The notes beneath the pieces were generated by a model. That model did no database searches and was not told the origin of the DNA. It saw nothing but the letters and a program-made list of their open reading frames with translations. DNA of 64,000 bases from Acholeplasmataceae bacterium (GTDB lineage: Bacteria; Bacillota_I; Bacilli_A; Acholeplasmatales; Acholeplasmataceae): positions 1-64,000 of the forward strand of contig RECG01000016.1 of assembly GCA_007692425.1 (NCBI GenBank), read 5' to 3'. Below, one piece after another: positions 25,129 to 34,746 of the stretch. The translations under genes and the position numbers were made by a program. Every line of letters starts with the position of its first letter. Position 1 is the first letter of the stretch.

Positions 25129-27453
25129 TCAGGTGGTCTTGACGGTGGTCTCGACCGTATTGAAATGTTGGCTTGCGACCTTGACGGATCCTGTGCCAGG
25201 TTCAACCGCCTTGACCCAAAATGACTGGATGCCACCTTGCATGCTTCTGTGTGCAGGACCGATCAATGTCAGGTTACCGGTGGTTTCAATATGGATGACT
25301 TCCTTGCTGTAATAGGCGCGCTCACCCAGACTGTTGGCCAGTTCGACGGTGATGCGCATGACATCATAGGTCGTTTCAATGTGCATGTCCTTGGCATCTG
25401 TTTTGATCGATAGTTGATAATCGTCATGCTTACCCTTTTGTTCAGTGAGCACTCGTTTGCCTTGTTGATATCCTTCGAAACGCCAGGTTTGTCCCGACTC
25501 GCCCCAGCCACCGATATAGCGGGTATAGAGTTTGACGGCATCTTCATATTTGAGCTTGTATTTGAAGAGAATCCAACCCAGTTTCAGCTTCATGCCAAGC
25601 GACATCTTCAAGTCATTATGCAAGGTTTTCAACATGATGTCCTTGACGGTGTCGGCATCTTTCTTCTTGAACGTCTCGTTGTCGCGGATCAGGTTACCAA
25701 TCAAATCACGGATGATGATGGGCGGATGTGGCAAATGGTGATACAAGGCGTTATCCTTGTTATAGGTTCCAATCAATTGCTCATTTTTATAGAGTTTGAT
25801 CTCATCACAATTGGTCGCAATCATGACTTCTTTGAGCGCACCACCGGGAAGATCGCCAATATGCATCATCGACAAGACTTTCATGTATGGTTTTTCGCCT
25901 TGTGAAGCGTAAACCGAAGCGGCATATTTATCGTTTCGGTTGATATCGAGCACACCATGATGACAGATGTGATCATTGCTGCCGAAATCCTTGTGGGTGT
26001 GGTAATCGTTCATACACCAGCCGATGGCACCCATCAGACCTTTCATCTGATATGCATCATCCAAAACCTTGAAATGGCGATGCGCATGCGTGACTCTTTT
26101 CGTTTCATCATCATATGATTTTGTTGGAAAGACGTGACCATTGTATTCGGTCACCAGATAGGGACTCGATTGTTTGGTCATCTTCTTCTTGGGTGTCAAT
26201 CCTTCGTTGTCGCCATGGTGGACAAAATCATTGACGGTGTAGACATCTTCGTAACGTTTGCTGTGGGCGATGTAACGGACACCACCGGTCGGACGGCTGA
26301 CATCGATACTTTTGGCCAGGTCACGGGTCGCCTGATAAAAGACATCATCATCTGGTGACTCATTGATGCGTGTCCCGATCATGATGACAGACGGATGGTT
26401 GTAGTCACGGATCATCATGGTTTCCAATGACTTGAGCGCATGTGCTTTCCAGGTATCATCACCGATGTGTTGCCAACCGGGAAGTTCGGTGAAGACCAGT
26501 AAACCGATGTCATCACAACGATCAAGAAAATGCCGGCTCGGTGGGTAGTGGGAACTTCTAACGATGTGACAGCCCAGTTCGCGTTTAAGAATATCCGCAT
26601 CTCTGGCTTGTGCTGATTTGGGCATGGCGTATCCGACATAAGGATAAGACTGATGACGGTTCAAACCACGCAAAAAGATTTTTCTGCCATTCAAATATAA
26701 TCCATTTTTGTCGACGGCAATGGTGCGGACACCGAACCTGGTCGAGGCAATGACTTCGTTTTCACACATCAGTTCAGCCTGATACATTTTGGGATTGTCA
26801 ACATCCCACAGCACCAGGTCGTGTGATGTCTTCAAGGTCGCTTTGCCGTTCTCAGCATCAATCCGGAAACGATGATATTCCGTGTCACCTTCTTTGATGA
26901 CAAGGTCCAGAGGTTGCCGGTTTTGGCAACGTCCGTCGATCTCGATGCGGACATTCAATGTCGCGCCATCACCATCAATCAATAAATGTTTGGCAATCAC
27001 AGGACCGGTTTCGATCAGGCTGACTTCACGGTAAATACCACCATAGGTCAGATAATCAATCACACCACCGAACGGAGGATGGTCGCCCGTTTCACGGGAA
27101 TCAACCTTGACGGTCAGAATATTTTGTTCTTTGGCCGACGCTGTCAGTTCGACTTGAAAGGCATCATAGCCACCGATGTGGCCTCCAATATGAGTCCCGT
27201 TCAAATAGATCTCGGCTCTGGCCATCACGCCTTCAAACAACACAAAAAGACGTCTGCCTTTTTCCGGTTTGTAAGTAAATGATTGTTGATAGGTGAAGAT
27301 GCCTTGCGTGATGGTTTCATCGAAATAGCCATCCGCGATTTCCTTGACCGTATGAGGCAGATGCACGGTTTGGCCGGATAGACGCATGTGGGTCCAATCT
27401 TCTTCAAACCCCTTTTGAAAAGACCAATGCATGTTGAGTGGTGTCGTTTTCAT
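25129..27453 (-). CDS. Glycoside hydrolase family 2 protein (beta-galactosidase/beta-glucuronidase type)
   Basis: Predicted cytoplasmic beta-glycosidase of 774 aa with no signal peptide. Domains: jelly-roll sugar-binding (about 1-160; YQQSFTY, GGYDAFQVELT), Ig-like (about 165-260), and TIM barrel (about 265-560) with LRGLNRHQSYPYVG, acid/base Glu in GTRINES and nucleophile Glu in LVTEYNGH; C-terminal beta domains follow. AAAGGAGAGAAGACG supports the start at 27453. It follows the GH31 gene by 40 bases on the same strand. The exact sugar cannot be read from the sequence. Confidence 0.85.
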   Translation of the reverse strand: MKTTPLNMHWSFQKGFEEDWTHMRLSGQTVHLPHTVKEIADGYFDETITQGIFTYQQSFTYKPEKGRRLFVLFEGVMARAEIYLNGTHIGGHIGGYDAFQVELTASAKEQNILTVKVDSRETGDHPPFGGVIDYLTYGGIYREVSLIETGPVIAKHLLIDGDGATLNVRIEIDGRCQNRQPLDLVIKEGDTEYHRFRIDAENGKATLKTSHDLVLWDVDNPKMYQAELMCENEVIASTRFGVRTIAVDKNGLYLNGRKIFLRGLNRHQSYPYVGYAMPKSAQARDADILKRELGCHIVRSSHYPPSRHFLDRCDDIGLLVFTELPGWQHIGDDTWKAHALKSLETMMIRDYNHPSVIMIGTRINESPDDDVFYQATRDLAKSIDVSRPTGGVRYIAHSKRYEDVYTVNDFVHHGDNEGLTPKKKMTKQSSPYLVTEYNGHVFPTKSYDDETKRVTHAHRHFKVLDDAYQMKGLMGAIGWCMNDYHTHKDFGSNDHICHHGVLDINRNDKYAASVYASQGEKPYMKVLSMMHIGDLPGGALKEVMIATNCDEIKLYKNEQLIGTYNKDNALYHHLPHPPIIIRDLIGNLIRDNETFKKKDADTVKDIMLKTLHNDLKMSLGMKLKLGWILFKYKLKYEDAVKLYTRYIGGWGESGQTWRFEGYQQGKRVLTEQKGKHDDYQLSIKTDAKDMHIETTYDVMRITVELANSLGERAYYSKEVIHIETTGNLTLIGPAHRSMQGGIQSFWVKAVEPGTGSVKVASQHFNTVETTVKTT

Positions 27454-27493
27454 CGTCTTCTCTCCTTTGAATGACTTGTCATTTGAGACATGG

Positions 27494-29464
27494 TCATGTG
27501 ATGGTGATGCTTTCAAACAGTTTGGCGAACGGACTGTTTCGACGGTAGAAGGCGGCTGGCTTGCCCAATGGCACGTCTACGACATGGGTGCCACCACGAT
27601 AAATTTCATGGCTAAGCAAACGAGCCCAGTCACCTTGAGGCAGGGTGACTTCAAGCGCATGTTGCCCTGGTCGATAGGCCGGTGCGACAAGCAGGTCTTG
27701 CCCGAGCATGAACATCCTTTTTTCGGTCCAGGCGAATGATTCGTCACTATGGAAAAACAAAGGACGATTGATGGGGATGCCTTGATCCTGATAAGCTTGT
27801 TTACAGGCTTCCATGTAAGGTCTCAAGCTGATGTAAAGATGGGTCATGGCTGCGAAATGCTTGAGGACTTCAGGAGAATGATCAAATTGACAATTATCTT
27901 CGGGACGGCTGCCTTCATGACAGCGGAAAAGTGGTGTGAAGACATTCATCTCCGCCCAACGCATGAACAACTCGGGTGATCGCTTCATATGAAGGATGGC
28001 GGTGTAACCGCCGATATCACTATGCATCTGGCCGACACCGATGGTTGCCATGCTGAGTGTCGCCGTGATGACCGACGGCAGGCCATAAGCGTCCGAGAAG
28101 TCGACATGCTGGTCACCGGCCCACATCAGGTTGGCATGGGAGATGGTGCCGGTATGACCGGCACGATTGAAGAAAAAGATTTCGTTTTCTTTACCGGTAT
28201 CACGAATCGCCTCTTGATTGAGTCTGGCCCATAAGACAGGCCAGTGATTGTGCCATGCTTCAGCGTCACCACCGTGAATGCAGGCGTCGGTCGGCAGGTA
28301 TTCACCAAAATCAGCCATCCATCCGCTCATGCCAAGGTCAATCATGTGGGTGATGATCAGTTGTTTGTACCAATCATATGCTTTTGGATGACTCAAATCG
28401 ACAATGCCGGCATTGAAGGTGGTGGATTGGATGCGATACGGTTCACCTTGTTTGTCAGTGACCAGATACCCTTGACGACGCGCTTCGTTGTAAAGCGGGA
28501 CATCCTCCTTCAAAAAAGTGTTGATGTACCCAAGAAAACGGATGCCTTCTTCACGCATGCGGGCAATGGCCTCTTTCAACTTTGGATAGAGCGTCTCATC
28601 GACCTGCCAGTTCCAGTATACCTGGCTGCCGAAGGCGGTCTTGAGTTGGCCGGACCAGTCCTGACACCAGATGCCGACGACCTTGATGCCATGTTCCTTG
28701 GCGGTTTTCAGTTTCCTTATGGCTTGATCAAGGCCACCCTGGGTGGCGATGATCGCACCTGTTCCGGTCCAGTCCGGCAAGGGTTGTTGCCGGCCGACGA
28801 GGTCGGACACTTTCATGGCGAGACGACCCATGTCTTGATCAGCCAGGATGGACATGCGCTTAGGCACATCACGAAAATGAATCATCGTCTCTTCCTTCTT
28901 GAACTGAAAAAAGCCGAAAGCCTCGCTATCGACATGAACAACATAACCTTTGCTTGACATGAAGGTGGGTTGGGCGTGATAAGTCTGATGTTCGCGATAA
29001 GGACCGAGATGACCCGGTCGGACACCAAACAGTTTTTCGAATAGAAACTTTTTGATGAATGTCTTGAGCGAGTGATGCTCACTGACCCATACCTTGACTT
29101 TCTTATTTTTCAAATCAAGGTGGGTGAACTGTTCACCACAACCATAAAAACGTTCATCTTCCGTCGACGGCAAGACAAGCCAGAAACGATTCATCGGCAT
29201 GTTGCAGGTCACATCGATATGAACAGGGTCATCTGTGGTGACCTTGAGGGTGACTTCGTATGCATCATTGGCATAGATGAATGTGTCTTGTTGCCGTTCT
29301 TTGAAGAAAAGACGTCTGATCTCCTTGATTTTGTCTCCGGTTGAAAAACTGCCGCGGCGCATGCGATAAGTGGCGCGACCGTTTCCGACAAACAAGGATA
29401 GATCTGCCATGTTGATACGGATGTCTTCCCTGCCTTTGATGATGAGATGGTGATCTTCGAACAT
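27494..29464 (-). CDS. GH31 alpha-glycosidase, sulfoquinovosidase-like but lacking the sulfonate-binding Arg
   Basis: Alpha-glycosidase of 656 aa closest in motif pattern to YihQ-type sulfoquinovosidases. The nucleophile is the Asp in GWMADFGEYLP, and the acid/base is the Asp in WAGDQHVDFS. Compared from memory with E. coli YihQ (Gln262, Gln288, Arg301, Trp304, Tyr508 around the sulfonate), this protein has ATQGG, CQDW, SQVYW and DIGGY: the Arg is replaced by Gln while the others remain. The second GH31 at 41-43 kb keeps the Arg. The substrate is therefore probably not a sulfoquinovoside, or it binds differently. AAGGAGCAACCCT precedes the ATG. It forms an operon with the GH2 gene. Confidence 0.85.
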   Translation of the reverse strand: MFEDHHLIIKGREDIRINMADLSLFVGNGRATYRMRRGSFSTGDKIKEIRRLFFKERQQDTFIYANDAYEVTLKVTTDDPVHIDVTCNMPMNRFWLVLPSTEDERFYGCGEQFTHLDLKNKKVKVWVSEHHSLKTFIKKFLFEKLFGVRPGHLGPYREHQTYHAQPTFMSSKGYVVHVDSEAFGFFQFKKEETMIHFRDVPKRMSILADQDMGRLAMKVSDLVGRQQPLPDWTGTGAIIATQGGLDQAIRKLKTAKEHGIKVVGIWCQDWSGQLKTAFGSQVYWNWQVDETLYPKLKEAIARMREEGIRFLGYINTFLKEDVPLYNEARRQGYLVTDKQGEPYRIQSTTFNAGIVDLSHPKAYDWYKQLIITHMIDLGMSGWMADFGEYLPTDACIHGGDAEAWHNHWPVLWARLNQEAIRDTGKENEIFFFNRAGHTGTISHANLMWAGDQHVDFSDAYGLPSVITATLSMATIGVGQMHSDIGGYTAILHMKRSPELFMRWAEMNVFTPLFRCHEGSRPEDNCQFDHSPEVLKHFAAMTHLYISLRPYMEACKQAYQDQGIPINRPLFFHSDESFAWTEKRMFMLGQDLLVAPAYRPGQHALEVTLPQGDWARLLSHEIYRGGTHVVDVPLGKPAAFYRRNSPFAKLFESITIT

Positions 29465-29493
29465 AGGGTTGCTCCTTATGGTTTCATGCTTTC

Positions 29494-29499
29494 ATTATA
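29494..29499 (-). promoter_or_regulatory. -10 box of the GH31-GH2 operon
   Basis: TATAAT on the minus strand, 30 bases before the GH31 start codon. The -35 region coincides with the T-run of the terminator upstream and is weak. Confidence 0.4.
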
Positions 29500-29514
29500 C
29501 ATGTTCTTGTCTGA

Positions 29515-29548
29515 TGAAAAAAGCCATGATCTTACGATTCATGGCCTT
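29515..29548 (-). terminator. Terminator of the sulfoquinovose operon
   Basis: GCCATGA/TCATGGC stem followed by TTTTTT on the minus strand, right after the acyl-CoA ligase alpha gene. Confidence 0.7.
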
Positions 29549-29552
29549 GCGT

Positions 29553-30440
29553 CTATTTGGTGACACCGAATGATTCCAAAAGCAATCCGACCTCGCGTGG
29601 TCGTTTGGCGACTTTCGCACCCGCTTTTGTCAAGGCTTTGATTTTGTCTTCGACCGAGCCCTTGCCAGCAGTGATGATGGCACCGGCATGGCCCATTTTT
29701 TGTCCTTTTGGTGCGGTCCTGCCACCCAGGAAGGCAACGAGCGGTTTGGTGAAAAGACCATCTTCAATCGCTTCCGCAACCTCTTCTTCCATGGTGCCTC
29801 CCAATTCACCGATGATGACGACCGCCTCGGTGCCTGGGTCGTTTTCATACATCGAGAGGCATTCGGCGAAACGGGTGCCGGGAACCGGATCACCACCGAC
29901 GCCGATCAAGGTCGATACACCGTATCCCCGTTCGACGATCATGGCAGTGACCTCGTTGGTCAACGATCCGCTTCGCGTCATGACACCGATGGTACCGGAA
30001 CGGTAGACGCGTTCGATCCAATGCGGAAAACTGCCCATCATGGCCTCTTTCGGTGTGATGACACCTGATGTGTTGCCGCCGATGACCATGGCGTGATGTT
30101 CCTTTGCAGCCTGACGGATGCGGACCATGTCATGCAGGGGGATGCCATCAGCGATCATGACGATTTTCTTGATGCCGGCATCAAGCGCCTCCATGACGGC
30201 ATCTCTCGTCATGCGGGGTGGGACAAAAAGCATCGAGGCATCAATGTCATGACTGGCGACCGCTCTTCGGACAGAATGATAAACCGGTCTGCCTTCGACC
30301 GTCTGTCCTTCTTTGCCCGGCGTCACGCCACAGACCACTTGCGTGCCGAGTTCAATCATATGTTTGGTCCAGAAGCTGCCTTCCGAACCGGTGATGCCTT
30401 GGACCAGCACACGTGTCTGTTGATCAATGAAAATGCTCAT
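29553..30440 (-). CDS. ADP-forming acyl-CoA ligase, alpha subunit (succinyl-CoA synthetase-like; probable sulfoacetate-CoA ligase)
   Basis: Homologue of succinyl-CoA synthetase alpha, 295 aa. It has a CoA-binding Rossmann domain ([21 protein letters not shown]), the GNTSGVITP region and the phosphohistidine loop [17 protein letters not shown] near residue 245. With the beta subunit it would convert an acyl-CoA, ADP and phosphate to acid, CoA and ATP. Last gene of the sulfosugar operon, next to an acylating aldehyde dehydrogenase, so sulfoacetyl-CoA is the likely substrate (SqwKL-like, from memory of the sulfo-TK pathway). A plain succinyl-CoA synthetase is the alternative, but no other TCA-cycle gene is nearby. 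Its start overlaps the beta gene by 4 bases. Confidence 0.8.
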   Translation of the reverse strand: MSIFIDQQTRVLVQGITGSEGSFWTKHMIELGTQVVCGVTPGKEGQTVEGRPVYHSVRRAVASHDIDASMLFVPPRMTRDAVMEALDAGIKKIVMIADGIPLHDMVRIRQAAKEHHAMVIGGNTSGVITPKEAMMGSFPHWIERVYRSGTIGVMTRSGSLTNEVTAMIVERGYGVSTLIGVGGDPVPGTRFAECLSMYENDPGTEAVVIIGELGGTMEEEVAEAIEDGLFTKPLVAFLGGRTAPKGQKMGHAGAIITAGKGSVEDKIKALTKAGAKVAKRPREVGLLLESFGVTK

Positions 30441-31561
30441 CGGTGTGCCTCCTTGGCCAGTTTGACTGCTTTTTTAACGGCTTCCTCAGTATCAAACAAA
30501 GGTTCGAGACCGGCTTCTTCAAGCATCTTGACCGCTGCCGCTTCATTCGTGCCGCGGATGCAGGTCACGATTGGCCGGTCTGGTTTCAGCTTGCCAATCG
30601 CTTCTACGATGCCTTCCGCCATGACATCTGCTCTCGCGATGGTGCCGAAGGTCACGATTAAAATGACCTTGGAAGGCACTTTGAGACAAATCTCCATGGC
30701 CTTGACGGCTTTTTTATAATTCGGTCCGCCGAATTCCAAGTAGTTGGCGACGGTGCCGCCTTCATCGTGAATCAGGTCATAGACCGTGGTAGTCAGACCG
30801 GCACCGGCACACATCAGACCGATGTCGCCATCAAACTCAATAAAGGGAATGCCGGCTTGCAGCGCTTCGAATTCGGCTTCGGTGCGTACATCTTCCTGGG
30901 TTTGTTCAAAACGGGTCTGGCGGAAAAGTGCGTTGTCATCAATGATCAATTTGCCGTCTCCGGCGATTAAAGCACCGGATGTGTCGACAAACAACGGATT
31001 GATTTCAACCAGTTCGCAATCAAAACCGGTAAATACCTGGTACAGGTTTTGCAGGAGTTGGCTGAAAGCGCGCGCCTGTTTGCCTTCAAAACCCATTTGA
31101 TAAGCGAGATGGTTGGCTTGAAATGACATCAAGCCTTCACGCATGTCAATGGCTTCTGTGATGATTTTATCAGGTTGTTCGACCGCCAACGTCTCGATGT
31201 CGATCCCACCTTCGGCACTGAGGATGAGCAGGGCTGTGGCGTTGACCGGTTCGATGGTGATGGATACATAGATTTCACGGTCGATGTCGATCGCTTTTTC
31301 AACCAAAAGCGAACCGATCTTTTCGGGGCGCTCAAACAGTTCACCCGCTTCATCAAAGGCTTTTTGGCTGTCTTTAGCGAATACGATCAAACCGGCTTTG
31401 CCACGTCCGCCTGCCAATACCTGGGATTTGAGCACACATGGAACACCGATTGTGTTGATGGCATCCTTGACATCGCCGCCACGGTTGACCAAGACGCTGT
31501 CCGGTACCATGATGCCATGTTCCTTGAAAATAGCTTTCGCTTGATATTCGTATAATTTCAT
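30437..31561 (-). CDS. ADP-forming acyl-CoA ligase, beta subunit (succinyl-CoA synthetase-like)
   Basis: Beta partner of 374 aa with an ATP-grasp domain: MKLYEYQAKAIFKEHGI at the N-terminus, VLAGGRGKAGLI, ELVEINPLFVD (Mg2+ site), GDGKLIIDDNA and a C-terminal CoA-ligase domain with NYLEFGGPNYKKAVKAM. The tight overlap with the alpha gene and the aldehyde dehydrogenase 3 bases upstream show one operon. The predicted role is the ATP-yielding last step of sulfoacetate formation. It is slightly shorter than the usual 385-390 aa of succinyl-CoA synthetase beta. Confidence 0.8.
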   Translation of the reverse strand: MKLYEYQAKAIFKEHGIMVPDSVLVNRGGDVKDAINTIGVPCVLKSQVLAGGRGKAGLIVFAKDSQKAFDEAGELFERPEKIGSLLVEKAIDIDREIYVSITIEPVNATALLILSAEGGIDIETLAVEQPDKIITEAIDMREGLMSFQANHLAYQMGFEGKQARAFSQLLQNLYQVFTGFDCELVEINPLFVDTSGALIAGDGKLIIDDNALFRQTRFEQTQEDVRTEAEFEALQAGIPFIEFDGDIGLMCAGAGLTTTVYDLIHDEGGTVANYLEFGGPNYKKAVKAMEICLKVPSKVILIVTFGTIARADVMAEGIVEAIGKLKPDRPIVTCIRGTNEAAAVKMLEEAGLEPLFDTEEAVKKAVKLAKEAHR

Positions 31562-31564
31562 GGT

Positions 31565-32974
31565 TCACTCCTGTCCATAAGACTTGAGCAATTCACCAAA
31601 AATAGCTTGGTCGGTCGGTCGGACTGGATCAAGATATTCGGAAACCCAGGTCACATTGAGAAAATGTTTGTAATAAATGTTTTCGGTCGTGATGTTACCA
31701 CCCCAGCTGCCACAACCCAGAGACACGGTGGACGGCATACCATTGAAGAATGCCCCGCCATTACCGGCTGCCTGGGGTTGGTTGACCAAAATCCGGCTGG
31801 TGCGCATGTGAAGACCGAGTCTTTCCACATAGGATGGATTGAATGTATGAATGCCGCAGGAGTGTCCTGTGCCCACATGATCGGTCAGTCTCTCCAGGAT
31901 GCGATAACCTTGATCAAAACCCTGGTAGAGGTGAAAGGTCAATACCGGCGACAGTTTCTCTTGTGAGAACAGGTCGTTTTCGATTTCTTTGGAACCTTGG
32001 GCCAGAAGCACCCTTGTATCTGCGGGAACCTTGAGTCCGGCATCCGCGGCGATGACCGCTGCCGATTTGGCGATGATGGCGGGATTCAAGGCTTTCTTGC
32101 CATGTTTGTTGGTCACCCACATGTGTGCTTCAAGACGTGTTTGTTCGTCTTTCTCAAGGCGATAAGCGCCGTGTTTTGCCATCGCTGTAAACATCGCATC
32201 AGCCACGGACGCTTCAATGATGATGGCATTTTCACTTGAACATGACGTCGCATGGTCGAAAGCTTTGCTCATCATGATTTTTTCTGCCGCATCTTCAATA
32301 TCCGCATCTTCAGCGATGATCTGGACCGAGTTACCCGGTCCGACGCCATAGGCTGGCTTCCCGGAAGAGTAGGCGGCCTTGACCATCGCACTGCCTCCGG
32401 TGGCAAGAATGACATCCGCCTTTTGCATCAGCAAATTAGTCGATTCCACGGAAGGTTCTTCAATAACCTGAATCAAATCTTCGGGTGCACCGACCTTGCG
32501 TAATCCCTGACGCATGAATTCCACGGCCAGTCCGGAAGCTTTTTTGGATTTGGGGTGTGGGGCGAAAATGACGGCATTCCGTCCTTTTAGAATGGTAATT
32601 GCATTGCTGGCCGGTGTCGCGGTGGGGTTGGTAACAGGTGTCAAGGCAGCGACGACGCCGACCGGTTTGGCATATTTGCTGATCTTTTTGGTTTCATCCC
32701 GTTCAATCAAACCGACCGAGCGGGCATCTTTGATGTCGTTTAAAACACCGAGCACCTTGTTCTTGTGCTTGGTGATCTTGTCTTTGACATTCCCCATGCC
32801 TGTCTCTTCGACCGCGAGCGTGGCCAACGCCTTGATGTTGCTGTCGTTGTAGACTTCCCAACCGACTGCCACACAGACCTTGTCAATCTCCTCCTGGGTG
32901 TAATGGTTGATTTGCTTTTGGGCGATACGGGCCTTGTTGATTAAATTGTCAATGATGGTTTCAGATGATGACAT
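31565..32974 (-). CDS. CoA-acylating aldehyde dehydrogenase (probable sulfoacetaldehyde dehydrogenase)
   Basis: Aldehyde dehydrogenase of 469 aa of the CoA-acylating type. The NAD-binding half has TPVTNPTATPASNAITILKGRNA, the catalytic Cys lies in ATSCSSENAII, and LATGGSAMV and GVGPGNS are family motifs. The same subfamily includes SauS, which turns sulfoacetaldehyde into sulfoacetyl-CoA with NAD(P)+. Its place between the transporter and the ADP-forming ligase supports that substrate; acetaldehyde or propanal are the alternatives. The start at 32974 has AAAGGA 9 bases ahead. There is no microcompartment targeting extension and no shell gene. Confidence 0.8.
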   Translation of the reverse strand: MSSSETIIDNLINKARIAQKQINHYTQEEIDKVCVAVGWEVYNDSNIKALATLAVEETGMGNVKDKITKHKNKVLGVLNDIKDARSVGLIERDETKKISKYAKPVGVVAALTPVTNPTATPASNAITILKGRNAVIFAPHPKSKKASGLAVEFMRQGLRKVGAPEDLIQVIEEPSVESTNLLMQKADVILATGGSAMVKAAYSSGKPAYGVGPGNSVQIIAEDADIEDAAEKIMMSKAFDHATSCSSENAIIIEASVADAMFTAMAKHGAYRLEKDEQTRLEAHMWVTNKHGKKALNPAIIAKSAAVIAADAGLKVPADTRVLLAQGSKEIENDLFSQEKLSPVLTFHLYQGFDQGYRILERLTDHVGTGHSCGIHTFNPSYVERLGLHMRTSRILVNQPQAAGNGGAFFNGMPSTVSLGCGSWGGNITTENIYYKHFLNVTWVSEYLDPVRPTDQAIFGELLKSYGQE

Positions 32975-32988
32975 GTTGATCCGTCCTT

Positions 32989-34233
32989 TCAATCCACGAA
33001 CAGGCCGAGACCGCCTAATAAGCCGAAGATGGCTGTAAACAACACAGCGGCGAAGGCGACGATGAACAGGTCGCGGAACATTTTCTTTTTATCAAGATCT
33101 TCAGGTGTATTGGCCAGTGCCAAGGCACCCATGGTGGAAAAGGGACTCATGGTCGTCATGTGGGAGCCGACCGCGATGGTCACGGTCAGCAACGCCGGTG
33201 ACACCACGTGTCCAAGCGTTTCTGATAGTTGTACGGTTGTCGGAATGAGCGTCGGCATGACCACACCGACTGCCGATGAGAAAATCGACATGACACCGCT
33301 CAGCACCGCCATGACCGGCACGGCAGTCGTGCGGTTCATCAGACGTGCCAGGAAGGTTGTCAGCATGTTGACACCGCCAAGGGCGTCAACGACACTGACC
33401 AGGACAGCCATGCCGCAAATCAAAATGAGCGTGCTCCACGGGATGTTGAGGATGGCTTGGTTCTGGTCTGCGGCCCTGATCAACAATAGGAAAGCCGCAA
33501 TCACAAAGGCGGCAAATCCGACATTGACACCGCTGATGATGACCCAGAGGACGAGTACAAGAATGCTGATGAGTGTGTAAATCTGCATCTTGTCAAAACG
33601 TCCGGGTTTTGGAATCTGATAATGTTCCCCATTGCGTTTCAAACCACCGAGCACCAAATAAATGATGATGGAAAAAAGCGTGATGGTGACGACATTCGTC
33701 AAGTAGATTGAGAAACCCATCTCACCGACACCATGGAGCTTGGCCAGTTCCAAGGCGACAATCCCGTTCGGTGCCAAAGGTGAAAGACCACCGGCGATCG
33801 AACCGAGAATGATGAGGCTGCTGATCATGAGCATGGAGATACCTGTCTGGGATGCGATCAACAAGCCGATGGGCAACAATAACGCACTGGTGGAGATGTT
33901 GCCTGGCCCGATTGAAGCCAACACCAAGGACAAGACATAAAAAATGATGGGGATGAGCATGCGGTTGCCATGACTTTGATAAATCAACGTTCTTGACAAT
34001 TTGTCAAGCGTGCCATTCAATTTGGCAATGCTGAAAAGCAAGGTCACGCCGACCGTTGTGAAAAATAGACGGAGCGGCCAATAACCGATAATGGTATTGA
34101 CGGGAAGACCGCCGATATAATGTCCCAACACAAGGGCAAACACCAGACCGACGATGCCGACGTTGATGTTGGTCCAGAAACCGATAATAATGGCAAGCAC
34201 GATCGCCAACAGCGCGATGAGTTCAAGTGGCAT
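32989..34233 (-). CDS. MatC/dicarboxylate-carrier-like anion transporter (probable sulfonate exporter)
   Basis: Membrane protein of 414 aa with about 11 hydrophobic segments and two repeated halves, each with a Gly/Ser/Pro-rich re-entrant loop (ASIGPGNISTSALLLP; GGLSPLAPNG; IFSSAVGVVMPTLIPT; HMTTMSPFSTMGALAL). This is the pattern of the MatC/ion-transporter superfamily that carries C4-dicarboxylates and similar anions. Importing the sugar is the job of the ABC system in this operon, so this protein probably exports the sulfonate end product. AAGGAG precedes the ATG at 34233. Confidence 0.7.
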   Translation of the reverse strand: MPLELIALLAIVLAIIIGFWTNINVGIVGLVFALVLGHYIGGLPVNTIIGYWPLRLFFTTVGVTLLFSIAKLNGTLDKLSRTLIYQSHGNRMLIPIIFYVLSLVLASIGPGNISTSALLLPIGLLIASQTGISMLMISSLIILGSIAGGLSPLAPNGIVALELAKLHGVGEMGFSIYLTNVVTITLFSIIIYLVLGGLKRNGEHYQIPKPGRFDKMQIYTLISILVLVLWVIISGVNVGFAAFVIAAFLLLIRAADQNQAILNIPWSTLILICGMAVLVSVVDALGGVNMLTTFLARLMNRTTAVPVMAVLSGVMSIFSSAVGVVMPTLIPTTVQLSETLGHVVSPALLTVTIAVGSHMTTMSPFSTMGALALANTPEDLDKKKMFRDLFIVAFAAVLFTAIFGLLGGLGLFVD

Positions 34234-34255
34234 GTTGTTTCTCCTTGGGTGAATG

Positions 34256-34738
34256 TCAGAGGTGGAAGTTCTTTTTCTCCATATCACGGACGATGGTCCG
34301 TGCCTTTTCGAGGTTCTTGGCGCGCCAATCCTCGAGATTTTGCGTGAAGGATGTGTTTAAGAAGACTTTGGCCATCTCGACACCCATGATCGGTGCGATG
34401 ACCCAGCCGCCCATACAAAGGACATTGGCATCATTGATGGCACGGCACTTTTCAGCAGCATAGACGGATTCACACGCGGCTGCATGTACGCCTTCATGTT
34501 TGTTGGCGACAATCGACATGCCCATGCCGGTTCCGCAAATCAAAATGCCCCGTTCATGAACTTTGTCCTGGATGAGACGGGCGCCTTTCATGGCGACTTC
34601 GAAAAACGGCAATGGTGCATCGGGATCGGTTGTCCCGATGTCATCGATCTGATAACCTTGTTCAATGGCCCAGTTTTTGACAGCGTCCTTCAAGGGAAGA
34701 CCGGACAAGTCCGAGCCGATAAAAATCTGTTTTTTCAT
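34256..34738 (-). CDS. RpiB/LacAB-type sugar isomerase (probable 4-deoxy-4-sulfoerythrose isomerase)
   Basis: Isomerase of 160 aa. Family features are IGSDLSGLPLKDAVKNW (where typical RpiB has GSDHAG), the catalytic Cys in ILICGTGMGMSIVANKHEGVHAA, and CRAINDANVLCMGGW. The SDLSG in place of SDHAG is a clear departure from ribose-5-phosphate isomerases and suits a different substrate. Located directly after the split transketolase, it matches SqwI of the sulfo-TK pathway, which interconverts sulfoerythrose and sulfoerythrulose. The start at 34738 overlaps the end of the transketolase gene and is preceded by GAGG. Confidence 0.75.
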   Translation of the reverse strand: MKKQIFIGSDLSGLPLKDAVKNWAIEQGYQIDDIGTTDPDAPLPFFEVAMKGARLIQDKVHERGILICGTGMGMSIVANKHEGVHAAACESVYAAEKCRAINDANVLCMGGWVIAPIMGVEMAKVFLNTSFTQNLEDWRAKNLEKARTIVRDMEKKNFHL

Positions 34739-34746
34739 GGTTTTCC

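Noticed and set aside
29553-31561. Ordinary TCA-cycle succinyl-CoA synthetase
   Set aside because: Possible by homology, but the gene pair is at the end of the sulfosugar operon, after an acylating aldehyde dehydrogenase and before a terminator, with no other TCA-cycle gene in the window.
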